From Candidatus Zipacnadia bacterium (GTDB lineage Bacteria > Armatimonadota > Zipacnadia > Zipacnadales > UBA5352): a stretch of DNA of 64,000 nucleotides. How positions within the stretch are numbered: the stretch's first letter is position 1; the number at the start of each line of letters is the position of its first letter. A model generated the notes under the pieces. It was given only the letters and a program-made list of their open reading frames with translations. It was not told where the DNA came from and made no database searches. Positions 35,001-43,776 of this stretch are shown in pieces. The stretch is from positions 51,481-115,480 of the forward strand of contig JALGVA010000002.1 in the NCBI GenBank assembly GCA_029820295.1. Reading direction: 5' to 3'. A program made the translations under genes and the position numbers.

Positions 35001-36788
35001 GACGTCAGCGGCGGGTCGCAGTCCGGGCAGGTGGCGCCGGGCGAGGCGCGGCGCTTCGAGTGGGAGGTGTCCGCGCCCGCCGTGGGCGACGCCACCGTGC
35101 GCGTGGCGGCGAAGTCCGGCGAGTACGAGGACGCCATGCAGACCACACTGCCCGTGCACCCGCGCGGCCGGCATCGTGTCGAGCAGCGCGCGGGCGTCGT
35201 GCCCTCACGCCAGGTGGAGTCACTCCCCATCCGCGCCGACGCCATCGCGGGCGCATCGGCGCTTACCGTGCGCCTGACGCCCTCGCTGGCCGGTGCGATG
35301 CTCGGATCGCTCGACTACCTCGCGGCCTATCCCTACGGCTGCATTGAGCAGACCACCTCCGCCTTCCTGCCCGACGTGATCATCGCGCGCATGCTCGACC
35401 GGCTCCACCTCGACGCGCCGGGCCTGCGCGAGCGCCTGCCGAAGATGGTGCAGAACGGGCTGCTCAAGATCTACGGCTACCAGCGCAGCGACGGCGGCTG
35501 GGGCTGGTGGGGCTACGATGACGCCGAGCCGTGGATGACCGCCTACGTCGTGTTCGCGCTGCACCAGGCGCGGCAGGCCGGCTATGAGGTCAGTGCGCCG
35601 GTGCTGGGCGACGGCGTGGGGCGGCTGGCGGAGCTTTACGTGAACACCAGGAGCGATGACCACGAGCGCGCCTGGGCCGCGTACGTGCTGGCCCTGGCCG
35701 GACGCGCCGATGTCGTGCGGCGGGGGCGCTCGGGCGAGGGCGTGAAGGAGCTGATCGCTGCCGCCGAGCGCGGGCCCGCGGATGTGCGCGCGCTCACCTG
35801 CCTGGCGCTGCACGCCATCGGCGAGACCGTGGCGGCGCGCGATCTGCTCGACCGGCTGTGGCGCAGCGCCGAGCAGTCGGAGGACATCATCCACTGGGAG
35901 GCGGGCGGCAGCGACTACTGGCGTTCGCCCGACTCGCAGACCACGGCGCTGGCGCTGACGGCGGTCTGCCGGCTCACGCCCGATGATCCGCGCCTGACCA
36001 GGGTCGCCCGCTGGCTGCTGGTCACCCGTCGGGGCGATCACTGGTACTCCACGCGCGACACCGCGTTCGTGCTTTACGCACTGGCCGAGTACCTGCCGCT
36101 GACCGGAGAGGCCACCCCGGACTTCACCGCCACCGTCGAGGCGGACGGCGAGCAGCTCCTGTCGCGGCACTTCACGCGCGCGGACGTTGTCCGACCCGAG
36201 GTGGTCGTGCGCGTGCCTACTGAGCACCTGACTCCCGGCTCCACAGTCGAGGTCGCGATCGACCGCGAGGGTGCGGGACGGCTGTACTACACGGTGGAGC
36301 TGGACCAGTACGTGCCCGAGGATCTCGACCGGCCGCTGGTGAGCGGGACGGGCATCACCATCCAGCGCAGCTACCGCCTCGTGACCACGCGCGCGGAAAC
36401 AGGGGAGACGCTGCGCCGCGAGGCGGTGGGCGAGGCGCGGACGCAGTTCCGCAGCGGCGAGGTGATCGAGGTCACGCTGACCGTGCACAGCGAGCGCGCG
36501 CACGAGTACATGATGCTCGAGGACCCGCTGCCCGCGGGCTGCGAGATTCTCGACCGCGGCAGCGTGCCCATCTGGGAGTGGGACTGGTGGTGGGCCGACC
36601 AGATCCCGCGCGATGACCTGATGGCCTTCGCGCTGCGCGACCTGCCGGCGGGCACGCGCACGCTCAGCTACCGCATGAAGGCGCAGGTGCCGGGGGAGTA
36701 CACCGCGATGCCGCCGACCGCGTGGAACATGTACGATCCGCGCGTACGTGTCACGGGCGCCGCGGACGAGGTGGTTATCCTGCCGTAG
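32070..36788 (+). CDS. Bacterial alpha-2-macroglobulin family protein with intact thioester motif
   Basis: 1572 aa, normal for bacterial A2Ms. ATG 32070 overlaps the upstream stop by 8 nt. Residues ~8-28 are a signal anchor without a lipobox. Residues ~35-110 look like a carboxypeptidase-regulatory/MG-like domain; MG2-type YTDRPAYRPGDQVHYKG lies near 340; an acidic-aromatic loop (EWDWGDYDWYDDYGEGG) near 490-510 may be a bait-like exposed segment; the A2M core ALWMPSAVTDASGEATF...LTTWRATARAHT is near 885-920. The thioester GCIEQ has Cys1091 and Gln1094, followed by the alpha-toroid (GGWGWWGYDDAEPWMTAYVVFAL). A2Ms trap proteases in the periplasm. In proteobacteria the partner is PBP1C; here it is a membrane protein and VanW instead. 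Confidence 0.94.
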   Translation: MRERGPWRTVALAVAVAAVGVVLAWLVMGETPRGNLMGVVIAEELGIPIPDARVTLTPAHGRGSQLRIRTDAEGRFRFDDIVTGGWRLMASAQAHTMTGPRRVQVDEGATTRLRVELPPVEPFMSLSIANEVFTPDEEPRIRARGFTSLGALDVSIYRIRAAEMQQGRPTHLAGLLGMRDPSPDRWPLEGSDRLERVSRRTMPITGREAEGIFTMRLDLPGLKPGVYVVAVENEELQRIAVLNVTDLALVCKWSAQALLAWAVDIASGEPREGVQITAVADARPVGEGITGPDGLFALEIADAPDYGRVTVTARAGDAVATVETWSYGPREGDAHRVYCYTDRPAYRPGDQVHYKGVTRAVDGEAYSVPAGVPVQVQVRDDLDNLIHTANLRTGDFGSFDGTLQLPDAAIPGVYALKTSIAGEPHYSDFIVAEYRKPEWEVKVTTPRDRYVRGDEIEVTAEATYFYGAPVADASVEYHVTRSEQWYWPEADEWDWGDYDWYDDYGEGGEVVASGFGTTDSAGRLVFTVPTVMEEAEGDEGWRMPSDYSYRIEVEVTDPSRHSVSASHRVSVVQGEFRLQVEADPSILQVAETTQVTIKATDHDGDPVRASGEVRLDLTEWRGAQERFEAREHLAWATDEAGTTTVGFTPAEEGSYRVLATATDARGNAIAAGEWLWVTREAHFSYNYPYGELDLVADRRSYEEGDTARILVNTELAPVTALLTVESDTIRSHRLIELPATSTMVEVKLEPQWAPNCWIGVTFVRDKRFVMDELPVRIAPVSRKLEVTVASDREQYGPGEDAVFTVHATDPDGRAARAEVSLAVVDEALFALYPDRTRAIVDFFYPRRGHYVQTDFSFPTVYLDGADKGALAQIATRSRFVDTALWMPSAVTDASGEATFRFVMPDNLTTWRATARAHTLDTTVGEATHTALCTRPFLVRLAGPRFITQDDRLRLAAIVHNRTDGPLQADVGLRADLLDVSGGSQSGQVAPGEARRFEWEVSAPAVGDATVRVAAKSGEYEDAMQTTLPVHPRGRHRVEQRAGVVPSRQVESLPIRADAIAGASALTVRLTPSLAGAMLGSLDYLAAYPYGCIEQTTSAFLPDVIIARMLDRLHLDAPGLRERLPKMVQNGLLKIYGYQRSDGGWGWWGYDDAEPWMTAYVVFALHQARQAGYEVSAPVLGDGVGRLAELYVNTRSDDHERAWAAYVLALAGRADVVRRGRSGEGVKELIAAAERGPADVRALTCLALHAIGETVAARDLLDRLWRSAEQSEDIIHWEAGGSDYWRSPDSQTTALALTAVCRLTPDDPRLTRVARWLLVTRRGDHWYSTRDTAFVLYALAEYLPLTGEATPDFTATVEADGEQLLSRHFTRADVVRPEVVVRVPTEHLTPGSTVEVAIDREGAGRLYYTVELDQYVPEDLDRPLVSGTGITIQRSYRLVTTRAETGETLRREAVGEARTQFRSGEVIEVTLTVHSERAHEYMMLEDPLPAGCEILDRGSVPIWEWDWWWADQIPRDDLMAFALRDLPAGTRTLSYRMKAQVPGEYTAMPPTAWNMYDPRVRVTGAADEVVILP

Positions 36789-36805
36789 CCACGGGACGAG
36801 CGCTG

Positions 36806-37564
36806 ATGCGCAGCAGGCTGTCGTGGACAATCGGCGCGGCGTTCGCGCTCGCGATCGTGGCGCTGGTGGCGATGCCGCCGGCCCAGGTGGTGGTGGGCAG
36901 CTACCGCACGCCCTTCGACGGGCGCAGCGAGCACCAGCGCCTGAACGCGTTGCGGGCCGCTCAGGCGCTCGATGGCGCGGTCATCGCGGCCGGCGCGACG
37001 CTCTCCTTCAACCGCACGGTGGGCCCGTGGACCGCCGACCGCGGCTACCTCAAGGCGCCGGTCAGCTTCGGCGGTGAGATCGAGCCGGCGTGGGGCGGCG
37101 GCGTCTGCCAGACCTCGACCACGCTCTTCAACGCGGCGCTGCTGGCGGGGCTGGAGATCGTCGAGCGCCATCGCCACCAGTGGGCGCCGCACTACGCGCC
37201 CCTGGGCCGCGACGCCGCGGTCGCGCAGTACGACATCGACCTGCGCATCCGCAACCCGCACCCGTGGCCGGTGCGCATCGAGGCGCAGCCGGCGGCCGAC
37301 TCGCTGGGCATCGTGCTGCTGGGACGCCGCGCCGGGCCGCTGGCGGCGGTGCACACACAGGTGCGTGCCGTGGTACCGCCGGGCGAGGTGCTGCGCATCG
37401 ACCCCGAGCTGCTGCCCGGCGAGTGCCACCGCGTCGTGCGCGGCCGGCCCGGCTACCGGGTGCTGGTTTACCGCCGGTCCCTCGACGCCGCCGGTGGTGG
37501 CCGCGAGCTGGTCTCGGAGGACCGCTACCCGCCCATGAACCGCCTGGTGGTGGCCGGCCCGTAG
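36806..37564 (+). CDS. VanW family protein
   Basis: 252 aa. ATG 36806, 17 nt after the A2M stop, with a weak ribosome site. Residues 8-25 are a signal/anchor helix, so the domain faces outside. The VanW core is clear: SFNRTVGPWTADRGYLKAP (67-85), WGGGVCQTSTTLFNAALLAG (with Cys101), ERHRHQWAPHYAPLGRDAAV and YDIDLRIRNPHPWPVRI. VanW is named from vancomycin-resistance clusters but its biochemical role is unknown; it often occurs with peptidoglycan-binding (PG_binding_4) or G5 domains, absent here. Co-occurrence with an A2M in one operon suggests a cell-envelope protection or remodelling role. Confidence 0.92.
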   Translation: MRSRLSWTIGAAFALAIVALVAMPPAQVVVGSYRTPFDGRSEHQRLNALRAAQALDGAVIAAGATLSFNRTVGPWTADRGYLKAPVSFGGEIEPAWGGGVCQTSTTLFNAALLAGLEIVERHRHQWAPHYAPLGRDAAVAQYDIDLRIRNPHPWPVRIEAQPAADSLGIVLLGRRAGPLAAVHTQVRAVVPPGEVLRIDPELLPGECHRVVRGRPGYRVLVYRRSLDAAGGGRELVSEDRYPPMNRLVVAGP

Positions 37565-37703
37565 CGGGTCCGCGCGACGCGCACGGCGCATCCCCCTGGA
37601 CGCTCGATGGCGCCTCAAGAAGGACATCGCCCCCTTCATGCCGCAATGAGCCGGTGACACGAACTCGTACCACCGGTATCCGGGTCCCCGCGGAGGAGAG
37701 CCC

Positions 37704-40280
37704 ATGGCGTGTCGCGGCGTTGCACTACAACTGATCTGGATCCTGGGAGCATCGGCCATGAGCGCGTCACAGAGCCCCGCCGCCGAGGGCTGGGTCCATC
37801 CCGCGGGACTGATCGACCGTGCCACGCTCGACGAGGTCCGCCACAAGCGTGACACACAGCCGTGGGCGCAGGCGGTCATCGACGGGCTCGATCGCGGGGT
37901 GCAGCCGTGGCTGGCGCAGTCCTCCGAGCGCCTCGAGGAGCTGCTGCCCAGGGGAAAGGTCCAGGTCTACTGGCTGCTGATCTGTCCCGAGTGCCGCGGT
38001 CGCATGACCTTCGATCCGTTCAACGACCAGACCGCGACCTGCGAGGTCTGCGGCCGGACCTTCGCGCTCTCGGAGCCGTCGATCGCGACGCCGCCGGATG
38101 CGGCCTACGCGGGCACGCTCTACGACGGCTGGGGCTGCCACTACCTGCTGGCCATCTCCCGCACCACCCAGGAGCTGGCGTTGCTGCACGCCCTGGGCGC
38201 CGACGACAGCTACGCGCGGCGCGCCGCGGACATTCTGCGCATCTTTGCCCGGCACATCGGCCCGCTGCCCGTGCTGGGTGACAGTCATCGAGTCATCTGG
38301 ACCTACGCCTACGAAGGCGACATAAGCGTGCTGCGGCCGCTGATCGTGGCCTATGAGCTGCTGCGCGACGTGGACGGCCTGTTCACCGACGAGGATCACC
38401 GCGCGATCCGCGAGGACCTGATCCGGCACTGGACCGACTCGGTCCTGCGCTTTCAGGAGGATGCCACCCAGCGTCACAACAACACCTACCGCTGGCTGAC
38501 CACGGTCGTGCTGGCGGGCTGTGCGCTCGAGGATGCCGACTACGTGGACTGGGCCTTCGGCGTGCGTAAGTACTCGCCGGCGCAGCGCCCGAACCATCAC
38601 AGCCTGGCGTGGCTGGCCGAAAACAACTACCTGGACGACGGCGCCTTCTGGGGGCTGTGCAGCGCCTACCACCTCTACGCCCTCGGCCCGCACTGCGAGG
38701 CGATGGTGCTGGGTCGCAGGCTGTCTCAGCAGATGCCCGACCTCTTCCCGCCCGAACTATTCGACGAGATGGACCCGGCCCACCCGCGCGGGCAGGTCGC
38801 GCGCAACGCCATCAAGTGGTTCACCGCTCAGTGCTTCCCCGACCTCACCATGGCTCCCTTCGGCGACATGGGCGGGCGCGTCAGCCTGGCCACGTACCCC
38901 CTCACCGCCGAGATCGGCTACCGCTACCTGGGCATCGAGGAGGTGGGCAGCTACCGTTCGTTCCGCGAGGGCAAGCGCGGACTCACCGGCCTGCTCTACG
39001 GCGCCGACACCATCGAGGAGCGACCATGGCCCTGCGAGAGCGTGCACCTGTCCAGCGGCTTCGTGGCCCTCAAGCGCGAGACGAACGCCGGCAACCGGCT
39101 CTACGCGGGGCTGAATGCGCTCATCCCCGGCAGCGGTCACGCGCACGCCGACCGGCTGAACCTGATCACCTACGCGCGCGACCGGATGCTCTCGGGCGAG
39201 AAGCGCACGCGCTACGATGACCCCGAGCAGCGCGTCTACAGCGGCGCCTCCTACGCGCACAACACGGTCACCGTGGACGAGACCTCGCAGGTGCACGGCA
39301 ACTACCTCGAAGGCGGGCGCATCCCGCACATCGAGACCTTCGTGGACTTCCCGGTGGTGCAGGTGGCCGAGGCGCACGGCGACCGGGTCTACGAGCAGAC
39401 GCGCGCCTACCGCCGCCTGCTGTGCCAGTTCGACGACTACCTCGTGGACATCTTCCGCGTCGAGGGCGGGACGACGCATGACTGGTTCTTCCACGGCGTC
39501 GGCGAGAGTCCGGTCCTGACCATCCCGCTGGAGGAGCGCCCGTCCTTCGAGCCTGCTGCCTACGTCGTCCGCGGCGCACCCGAGTACCGAACGGGCGTGA
39601 CCGATGACACCTTCTCGGCTACCTGGCGCATCCCCGCCGCCCCCGACGCCGACCTGCCCGGGCGCCGGCGCGACGTGTTCTCGCGCGTGACCCTCGCCGG
39701 CTTCCCGGCGCAGAGCGTGAGCGTGCTCAGCACCTGGCCCAGCCCCGCTGCGCACAGCCTGATGGTGCGCCACACCGGGACCGATGACCCCTTTGTGGCG
39801 GTGCATGAGGCCTGGGTGGACGAGCCGGTGGTCACGGGCGTGCGCGCGTTGCCGGGGTCCAGTGACGCGGCGGTCGAGGTGACGCACGCGGACGGCTCCC
39901 GCCGCGTCGTGGTCTACGGCTCAGGAAGCGCCGGGGATGATGCCTCCCTGCGGGGGCGGGTGGGCGTACTTGACTTTGGCCCCGACGGCCGGCTGCGCGG
40001 CCTCGCGCTGGTGCGCGGCCGGGAGCTGCGCTGGGGCGGAGCACGCCTGCTGCGCAGCAGAGACGACGTGTGCGTATCCCTGAGCTTCGACGGCGGCGAG
40101 GTCACGGCCGTGTCCTCGCCGCCGATCGCCTGGCACACGGTCGGGGGCCGCCGCGTCCTCGCGTCCGGCAGCGAGGCGACGGTGCAGGTGCGCGTCCCCG
40201 CTGCGCTCTCCCCTACCGGCGCGGAGTGGGCAGCCACCATCGACCTCCCCGGACAGGACGGCCTCGGAGCCGCCGGCTAG
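37704..40280 (+). CDS. Secreted heparinase II/III-fold lyase containing a zinc ribbon
   Basis: 858 aa. ATG 37704 with GGAGGAG 5-6 nt upstream. Signal peptide ~1-27. The toroid domain begins GWVHPAGLIDRATLDEVRHK and contains a four-Cys insert CPEC...CEVC (Cys94, 97, 113, 116), a rubredoxin-like zinc ribbon at a spot where several planctomycete and armatimonad heparinase-like proteins carry one. HNNTYRWLTTVVL matches the conserved Asn-rich helix. The catalytic-type heparinase II/III motif GHAHADRLNL has His479, His481 and Asp483, followed by YSGASYAHNTVTVDE. A C-terminal beta-sandwich completes it. Expected to cleave a uronic-acid-containing chain by beta-elimination. Its TAG stop shares the CTAG tetranucleotide with the convergent gene at 40277. 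Confidence 0.88.
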   Translation: MACRGVALQLIWILGASAMSASQSPAAEGWVHPAGLIDRATLDEVRHKRDTQPWAQAVIDGLDRGVQPWLAQSSERLEELLPRGKVQVYWLLICPECRGRMTFDPFNDQTATCEVCGRTFALSEPSIATPPDAAYAGTLYDGWGCHYLLAISRTTQELALLHALGADDSYARRAADILRIFARHIGPLPVLGDSHRVIWTYAYEGDISVLRPLIVAYELLRDVDGLFTDEDHRAIREDLIRHWTDSVLRFQEDATQRHNNTYRWLTTVVLAGCALEDADYVDWAFGVRKYSPAQRPNHHSLAWLAENNYLDDGAFWGLCSAYHLYALGPHCEAMVLGRRLSQQMPDLFPPELFDEMDPAHPRGQVARNAIKWFTAQCFPDLTMAPFGDMGGRVSLATYPLTAEIGYRYLGIEEVGSYRSFREGKRGLTGLLYGADTIEERPWPCESVHLSSGFVALKRETNAGNRLYAGLNALIPGSGHAHADRLNLITYARDRMLSGEKRTRYDDPEQRVYSGASYAHNTVTVDETSQVHGNYLEGGRIPHIETFVDFPVVQVAEAHGDRVYEQTRAYRRLLCQFDDYLVDIFRVEGGTTHDWFFHGVGESPVLTIPLEERPSFEPAAYVVRGAPEYRTGVTDDTFSATWRIPAAPDADLPGRRRDVFSRVTLAGFPAQSVSVLSTWPSPAAHSLMVRHTGTDDPFVAVHEAWVDEPVVTGVRALPGSSDAAVEVTHADGSRRVVVYGSGSAGDDASLRGRVGVLDFGPDGRLRGLALVRGRELRWGGARLLRSRDDVCVSLSFDGGEVTAVSSPPIAWHTVGGRRVLASGSEATVQVRVPAALSPTGAEWAATIDLPGQDGLGAAG

Positions 40281-43200
40281 CCCGACGTCAGGTGCAGCAC
40301 GCGGATGTCGCCCGGTGCGAGTTCCAGCACCACCGGCGCCAGCGGATCGTGCGCCGCGCCGGTCTCGTACTCCACCAGCCGCGGGTCGCGCGGCAGGTTG
40401 CGCAGCGTCAGCGTCACCGTTTCGGCCGCGTTCCCCGGGTTCATGACGATGATCAGGCGCTCGTCGCCATGGACCAGCGTCGCGAGGCGCGTCGCGTCCA
40501 GCTCCGGCTCGGACACCACCAGCTCATCGCGCCGCTGGAAGTCGAGGAAGAAGCGCTCGTGCTCGGCCACCAGCGCCGACACCCAGCCGATGCCCCAGTA
40601 GCCCGCGCCGTCGAGCACCGGCATGTACCAGATCAAAAAGCCGTTGCCCTCGTCGTCGAGCATCGCGCGCATCAGCCGAATGCGCCATGCCTCGAGCGTG
40701 GGGTAGGCGCGCTCGGCCACGAAGCGCTTCTCCACGTACATGCACCCGGAGGTGAAGGGCATCTCGCCCAGCGTGTCCATGGTGCGCTGGATGGTCTCGC
40801 GGTCGCCGTTGTAGCCGGCGATGCCCCAGTCGATGGCTCCGCTCATCAGCGCCCAGTCCACGCCGTAGAGCCACCTGGTGCGGTCGGTCGCGTAGCCGCT
40901 GTAGACCGAGAACGGGACGTCCGGGTCGGCCTGGCGGATGGCGTCGCGGATGATCGCGGCCATGCGCGCGTTCTGCTCGCAGCGGAAATCGACCCAGCGG
41001 TCCTGGTGCTGCTCGAATATCTCCTCCCGTGAAGGCACGGCCTCGAGCCCGGCCCACTCGGCGAAGGCCGTCCGGCAGCGGTCACACAGGCAGATCGAGT
41101 CCTCGTAGGTGACGGGGAACTCGTGGTCCCAGTCGATCATGTCGTAGGAGTTCTCGGCCACACGCGCCGCGAACCACTCGTAGAGCGCCGGGATGAACTC
41201 ATTCTCGGTGTCCAACACGATGGTCGGGCAGATCTGGTGATCATCGACCCGCCCGCTGCGGCAGACTGCCTTGTGGTCGGGATGGCGCTCCAGATACTCG
41301 CGGTCGATAGGCGACGGGTTATAGCCGTTGCGCGGGATGTGCCAGACGAAGCGCATTCCGTGCGGCTTCACCAGCTCCGCGGTCTCGCTCTGGTTGCTTC
41401 CCCACAGCCAGTTGATACCCGCGTCGAGGATCATCTCGGCGTTGGCGGCGGTCACGTCCGGGTTCTCGTAGGCGGAGCTGGCGTAGCAGACGATGATCGG
41501 CACCTGCTCGGGCGCCCGGCGCTTCATCGCGGGCAGGATGTGCACGGTGCTGGCGCGCTCTACCTCGACCACGTGTCCGCCCATGGCCTCATAGTGCGTG
41601 TACGCGACCAGTGTGTCCGCGTCGGGCGAGCCCACGTCCGCGACCAGGCAGGCGCGCCCGACGGTCTGCGGCGCCCGGATGTTCTCGCCGCGCGCGAGCA
41701 TGCGCACCACATAGCGCGCGCCGGGCTTGACCTCGATGGTGGGCCCGCTCACCCACAGGCCCATCTGCTGGTCGACCTGCTCCTCTGTGCCATGCAGGTA
41801 GACCGCGCGCGTGGGCCGGCCGTCGCGCTCGGTGGTGACGATGTGCGGCTCGCCATCCCAGCGCTCACCCTCGAAGTCGCCGTCCGGAACGATGTTCTCG
41901 TCGGTGCCCTTCTCCACGATGGTGATGTCGTCATACCAGCACTCGCCGGAGATGCCCCGGTTCTGCCATTTGAGCGGCAGCACCCCCAGCAGCTCGGCGA
42001 AGGGCGGCGCGGTGACCTCGACCTCGAACTCGCGCCAGTCGAAGGTGCCGCCCAGTGACAGCGCCGAGACATACTGGGCCTGTGTGCTCTCCTCGTTCTT
42101 CCACAGCAGCTCCAGGGTGAAGCCGCCGGTGAGCGTGCCGATGGGCGTCATCCGGTAACGCGTGTAATCGCGGCCGTCGTGCTGCACGCGCGTCTCGTCC
42201 AGCATCTCGAGCTGCGAGCCGTCGAGCCCGTCGAGCGCCACGATGCGGATCGGGTCGGGCATGTCGAGACAGAAGACGTAGTCGGAGGGCGGCGCGCCCA
42301 CGTAGTTCAGCAGCGGTTTGACGAACATCTGCGACTCGCGCGGCAGGTACAGGTCGGTCTCCAGCGGCCAGAAGCGCTCGCGCCGGTCGGCCACGGCGAG
42401 CACGCGGCGCAGGCAGATGGTGCGCGCGGGGAGCGCGACCGTCCCATCGACGCCGGGCGCGGGCAGCTCCTCCCAGTCGTGGGCGTCGAATCCGGGCAGC
42501 TCCCATCCCTGCTCGGGCGCGGCGGCCCAGCGCCAGCCACGGTCGAAGCCGAACTGCTGCTCGCCGCAGGTCAGGTTCCCGCCGATGCTCTCGGCCCCGC
42601 GCAGCCTGATCGCGAGCACATTCTCGCCCGGCTGCAGCGGCGTGCTCACCGGCGCGCGCTCCCCCGAGACGAGTGCGGCGAGCGGCTCACCGTTGTGCGT
42701 CATCTCGCCCTCCCCGCCGCGCAGTGTCAGCGAACCCGCCAGCTCGCCCCCCGGCGCCGACTGCACGAACCACGGTGAGCGGTAGAGCACGGTGCCATCC
42801 GCGAGGATGAGTTGGTAGCGCACATCGGGCGGCGCCTGGGTCACCAGCGACGGGTACTGCAAGCTCGCGGCTGTGGCCCCCGCGCTGACCGACATGCGGC
42901 GCACGATGTCGCGGTCGGTTCGTACGACCAGCTCGGCCGTGGCGTCGGCCGCGAGCCCGTCCAGCGCCAGCTCCAGCGCCGAAGCGCTGAGCGAGAGCCC
43001 GGCCAGGTCCGCCGGCCGCACCTGCGCGGTCTCCTCGCCGAAGATCATGCGCCCGAACTGCTCGGGCTGGTGAAAGCCACCGCTCAGCCCGCTCCAGGTG
43101 CTCGACTCGTTGTTGGGGTTCTGGTTGCGGCACAGGTTCAGGCCCCACTCCTCGCCCGCCGTCGGCGGATCGACGCCCAGGCCGGCCAGCGGGATGGCGA

Positions 43201-43726
43201 TCTCGACGTACCAGGCCTCTTCATCGGCGCGGGCGGCGGCCTGCCAGTCGAGATCGAAGTCGCCGTCCATGCCGCGCGCGTCGTAGCGCGTCCCGAGCAT
43301 GTTGACGGCGAGCTGGTAGTAGTCACCCGACGCCCCTGGCTGCAGGAAGATTTCGATGCTCTCGTCGCCGAACACATTGCCGTCATACTCGGTCACGTTC
43401 TGCCGGAGCAGATGGAGCTGCTGGGTCATCGGCGCGAGCGAACGCTCGAAGCAGGTGACGGCCAGGTAGAGCCGGTTGCCGTCGTGGCACATGAGCGCCT
43501 CGGTCTGCTGGGTGGCCGGTGCGCCGCCGCCGTTGAGCAGGAAGGGCGTCAGTACGGCCGCCCCTCGCCACGCCGGGTCGTCGAACGTGCCATCGATGTC
43601 GGGCGCGATATCAGTCTCCCCCACCAGTACCAGCGCGGGGCCGTCGGTCTGGCCGAACGCCACGCCGGCCACCAGCAGCAACGCGAGCGCGGCGGCGGTT
43701 CGCGTCAGAACTCGGCGCGTGTCCAT
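40277..43726 (-). CDS. Secreted CBM9 plus WDxE/CxCxxC TIM-barrel protein, paralog C
   Basis: 1149 aa. Start 43726 with GGAGG 5 nt upstream; an ATG 12 nt earlier overlaps it. Signal peptide 1-25. CBM9-like domain at ~30-240 (IAPDIDGTFDDPAWRGA, DESIEIFLQPG, WYVEIAIPLAGLGV). A GH2-like jelly roll follows near 430-500, then further beta-domains. The TIM barrel (~730-1060) has DWDHEF with Asp867 and Glu869, then C879-x-C881-xx-C884 in ICLCDRCRTAF. DWALMSGAIDWGIAGYNGD and FLIWYMPVLDGAGYWG are later barrel strands. I do not know a named GH family for it. Third gene of an operon of three relatives (50 bp after paralog B). It ends on a shared CTAG with the heparinase gene. Confidence 0.8.
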   Translation of the reverse strand: MDTRRVLTRTAAALALLLVAGVAFGQTDGPALVLVGETDIAPDIDGTFDDPAWRGAAVLTPFLLNGGGAPATQQTEALMCHDGNRLYLAVTCFERSLAPMTQQLHLLRQNVTEYDGNVFGDESIEIFLQPGASGDYYQLAVNMLGTRYDARGMDGDFDLDWQAAARADEEAWYVEIAIPLAGLGVDPPTAGEEWGLNLCRNQNPNNESSTWSGLSGGFHQPEQFGRMIFGEETAQVRPADLAGLSLSASALELALDGLAADATAELVVRTDRDIVRRMSVSAGATAASLQYPSLVTQAPPDVRYQLILADGTVLYRSPWFVQSAPGGELAGSLTLRGGEGEMTHNGEPLAALVSGERAPVSTPLQPGENVLAIRLRGAESIGGNLTCGEQQFGFDRGWRWAAAPEQGWELPGFDAHDWEELPAPGVDGTVALPARTICLRRVLAVADRRERFWPLETDLYLPRESQMFVKPLLNYVGAPPSDYVFCLDMPDPIRIVALDGLDGSQLEMLDETRVQHDGRDYTRYRMTPIGTLTGGFTLELLWKNEESTQAQYVSALSLGGTFDWREFEVEVTAPPFAELLGVLPLKWQNRGISGECWYDDITIVEKGTDENIVPDGDFEGERWDGEPHIVTTERDGRPTRAVYLHGTEEQVDQQMGLWVSGPTIEVKPGARYVVRMLARGENIRAPQTVGRACLVADVGSPDADTLVAYTHYEAMGGHVVEVERASTVHILPAMKRRAPEQVPIIVCYASSAYENPDVTAANAEMILDAGINWLWGSNQSETAELVKPHGMRFVWHIPRNGYNPSPIDREYLERHPDHKAVCRSGRVDDHQICPTIVLDTENEFIPALYEWFAARVAENSYDMIDWDHEFPVTYEDSICLCDRCRTAFAEWAGLEAVPSREEIFEQHQDRWVDFRCEQNARMAAIIRDAIRQADPDVPFSVYSGYATDRTRWLYGVDWALMSGAIDWGIAGYNGDRETIQRTMDTLGEMPFTSGCMYVEKRFVAERAYPTLEAWRIRLMRAMLDDEGNGFLIWYMPVLDGAGYWGIGWVSALVAEHERFFLDFQRRDELVVSEPELDATRLATLVHGDERLIIVMNPGNAAETVTLTLRNLPRDPRLVEYETGAAHDPLAPVVLELAPGDIRVLHLTSG

Positions 43727-43776
43727 GGTTGCCTCCATCTGTCTGTGCTTGCGGCAACTGCATCGTCTTCGTCGCC

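Noticed and set aside
31431-35174. A 1247-codon minus-strand frame opposite the membrane protein and A2M genes
   Set aside because: Same mirror effect; the plus strand has clear A2M motifs including the thioester GCIEQ.
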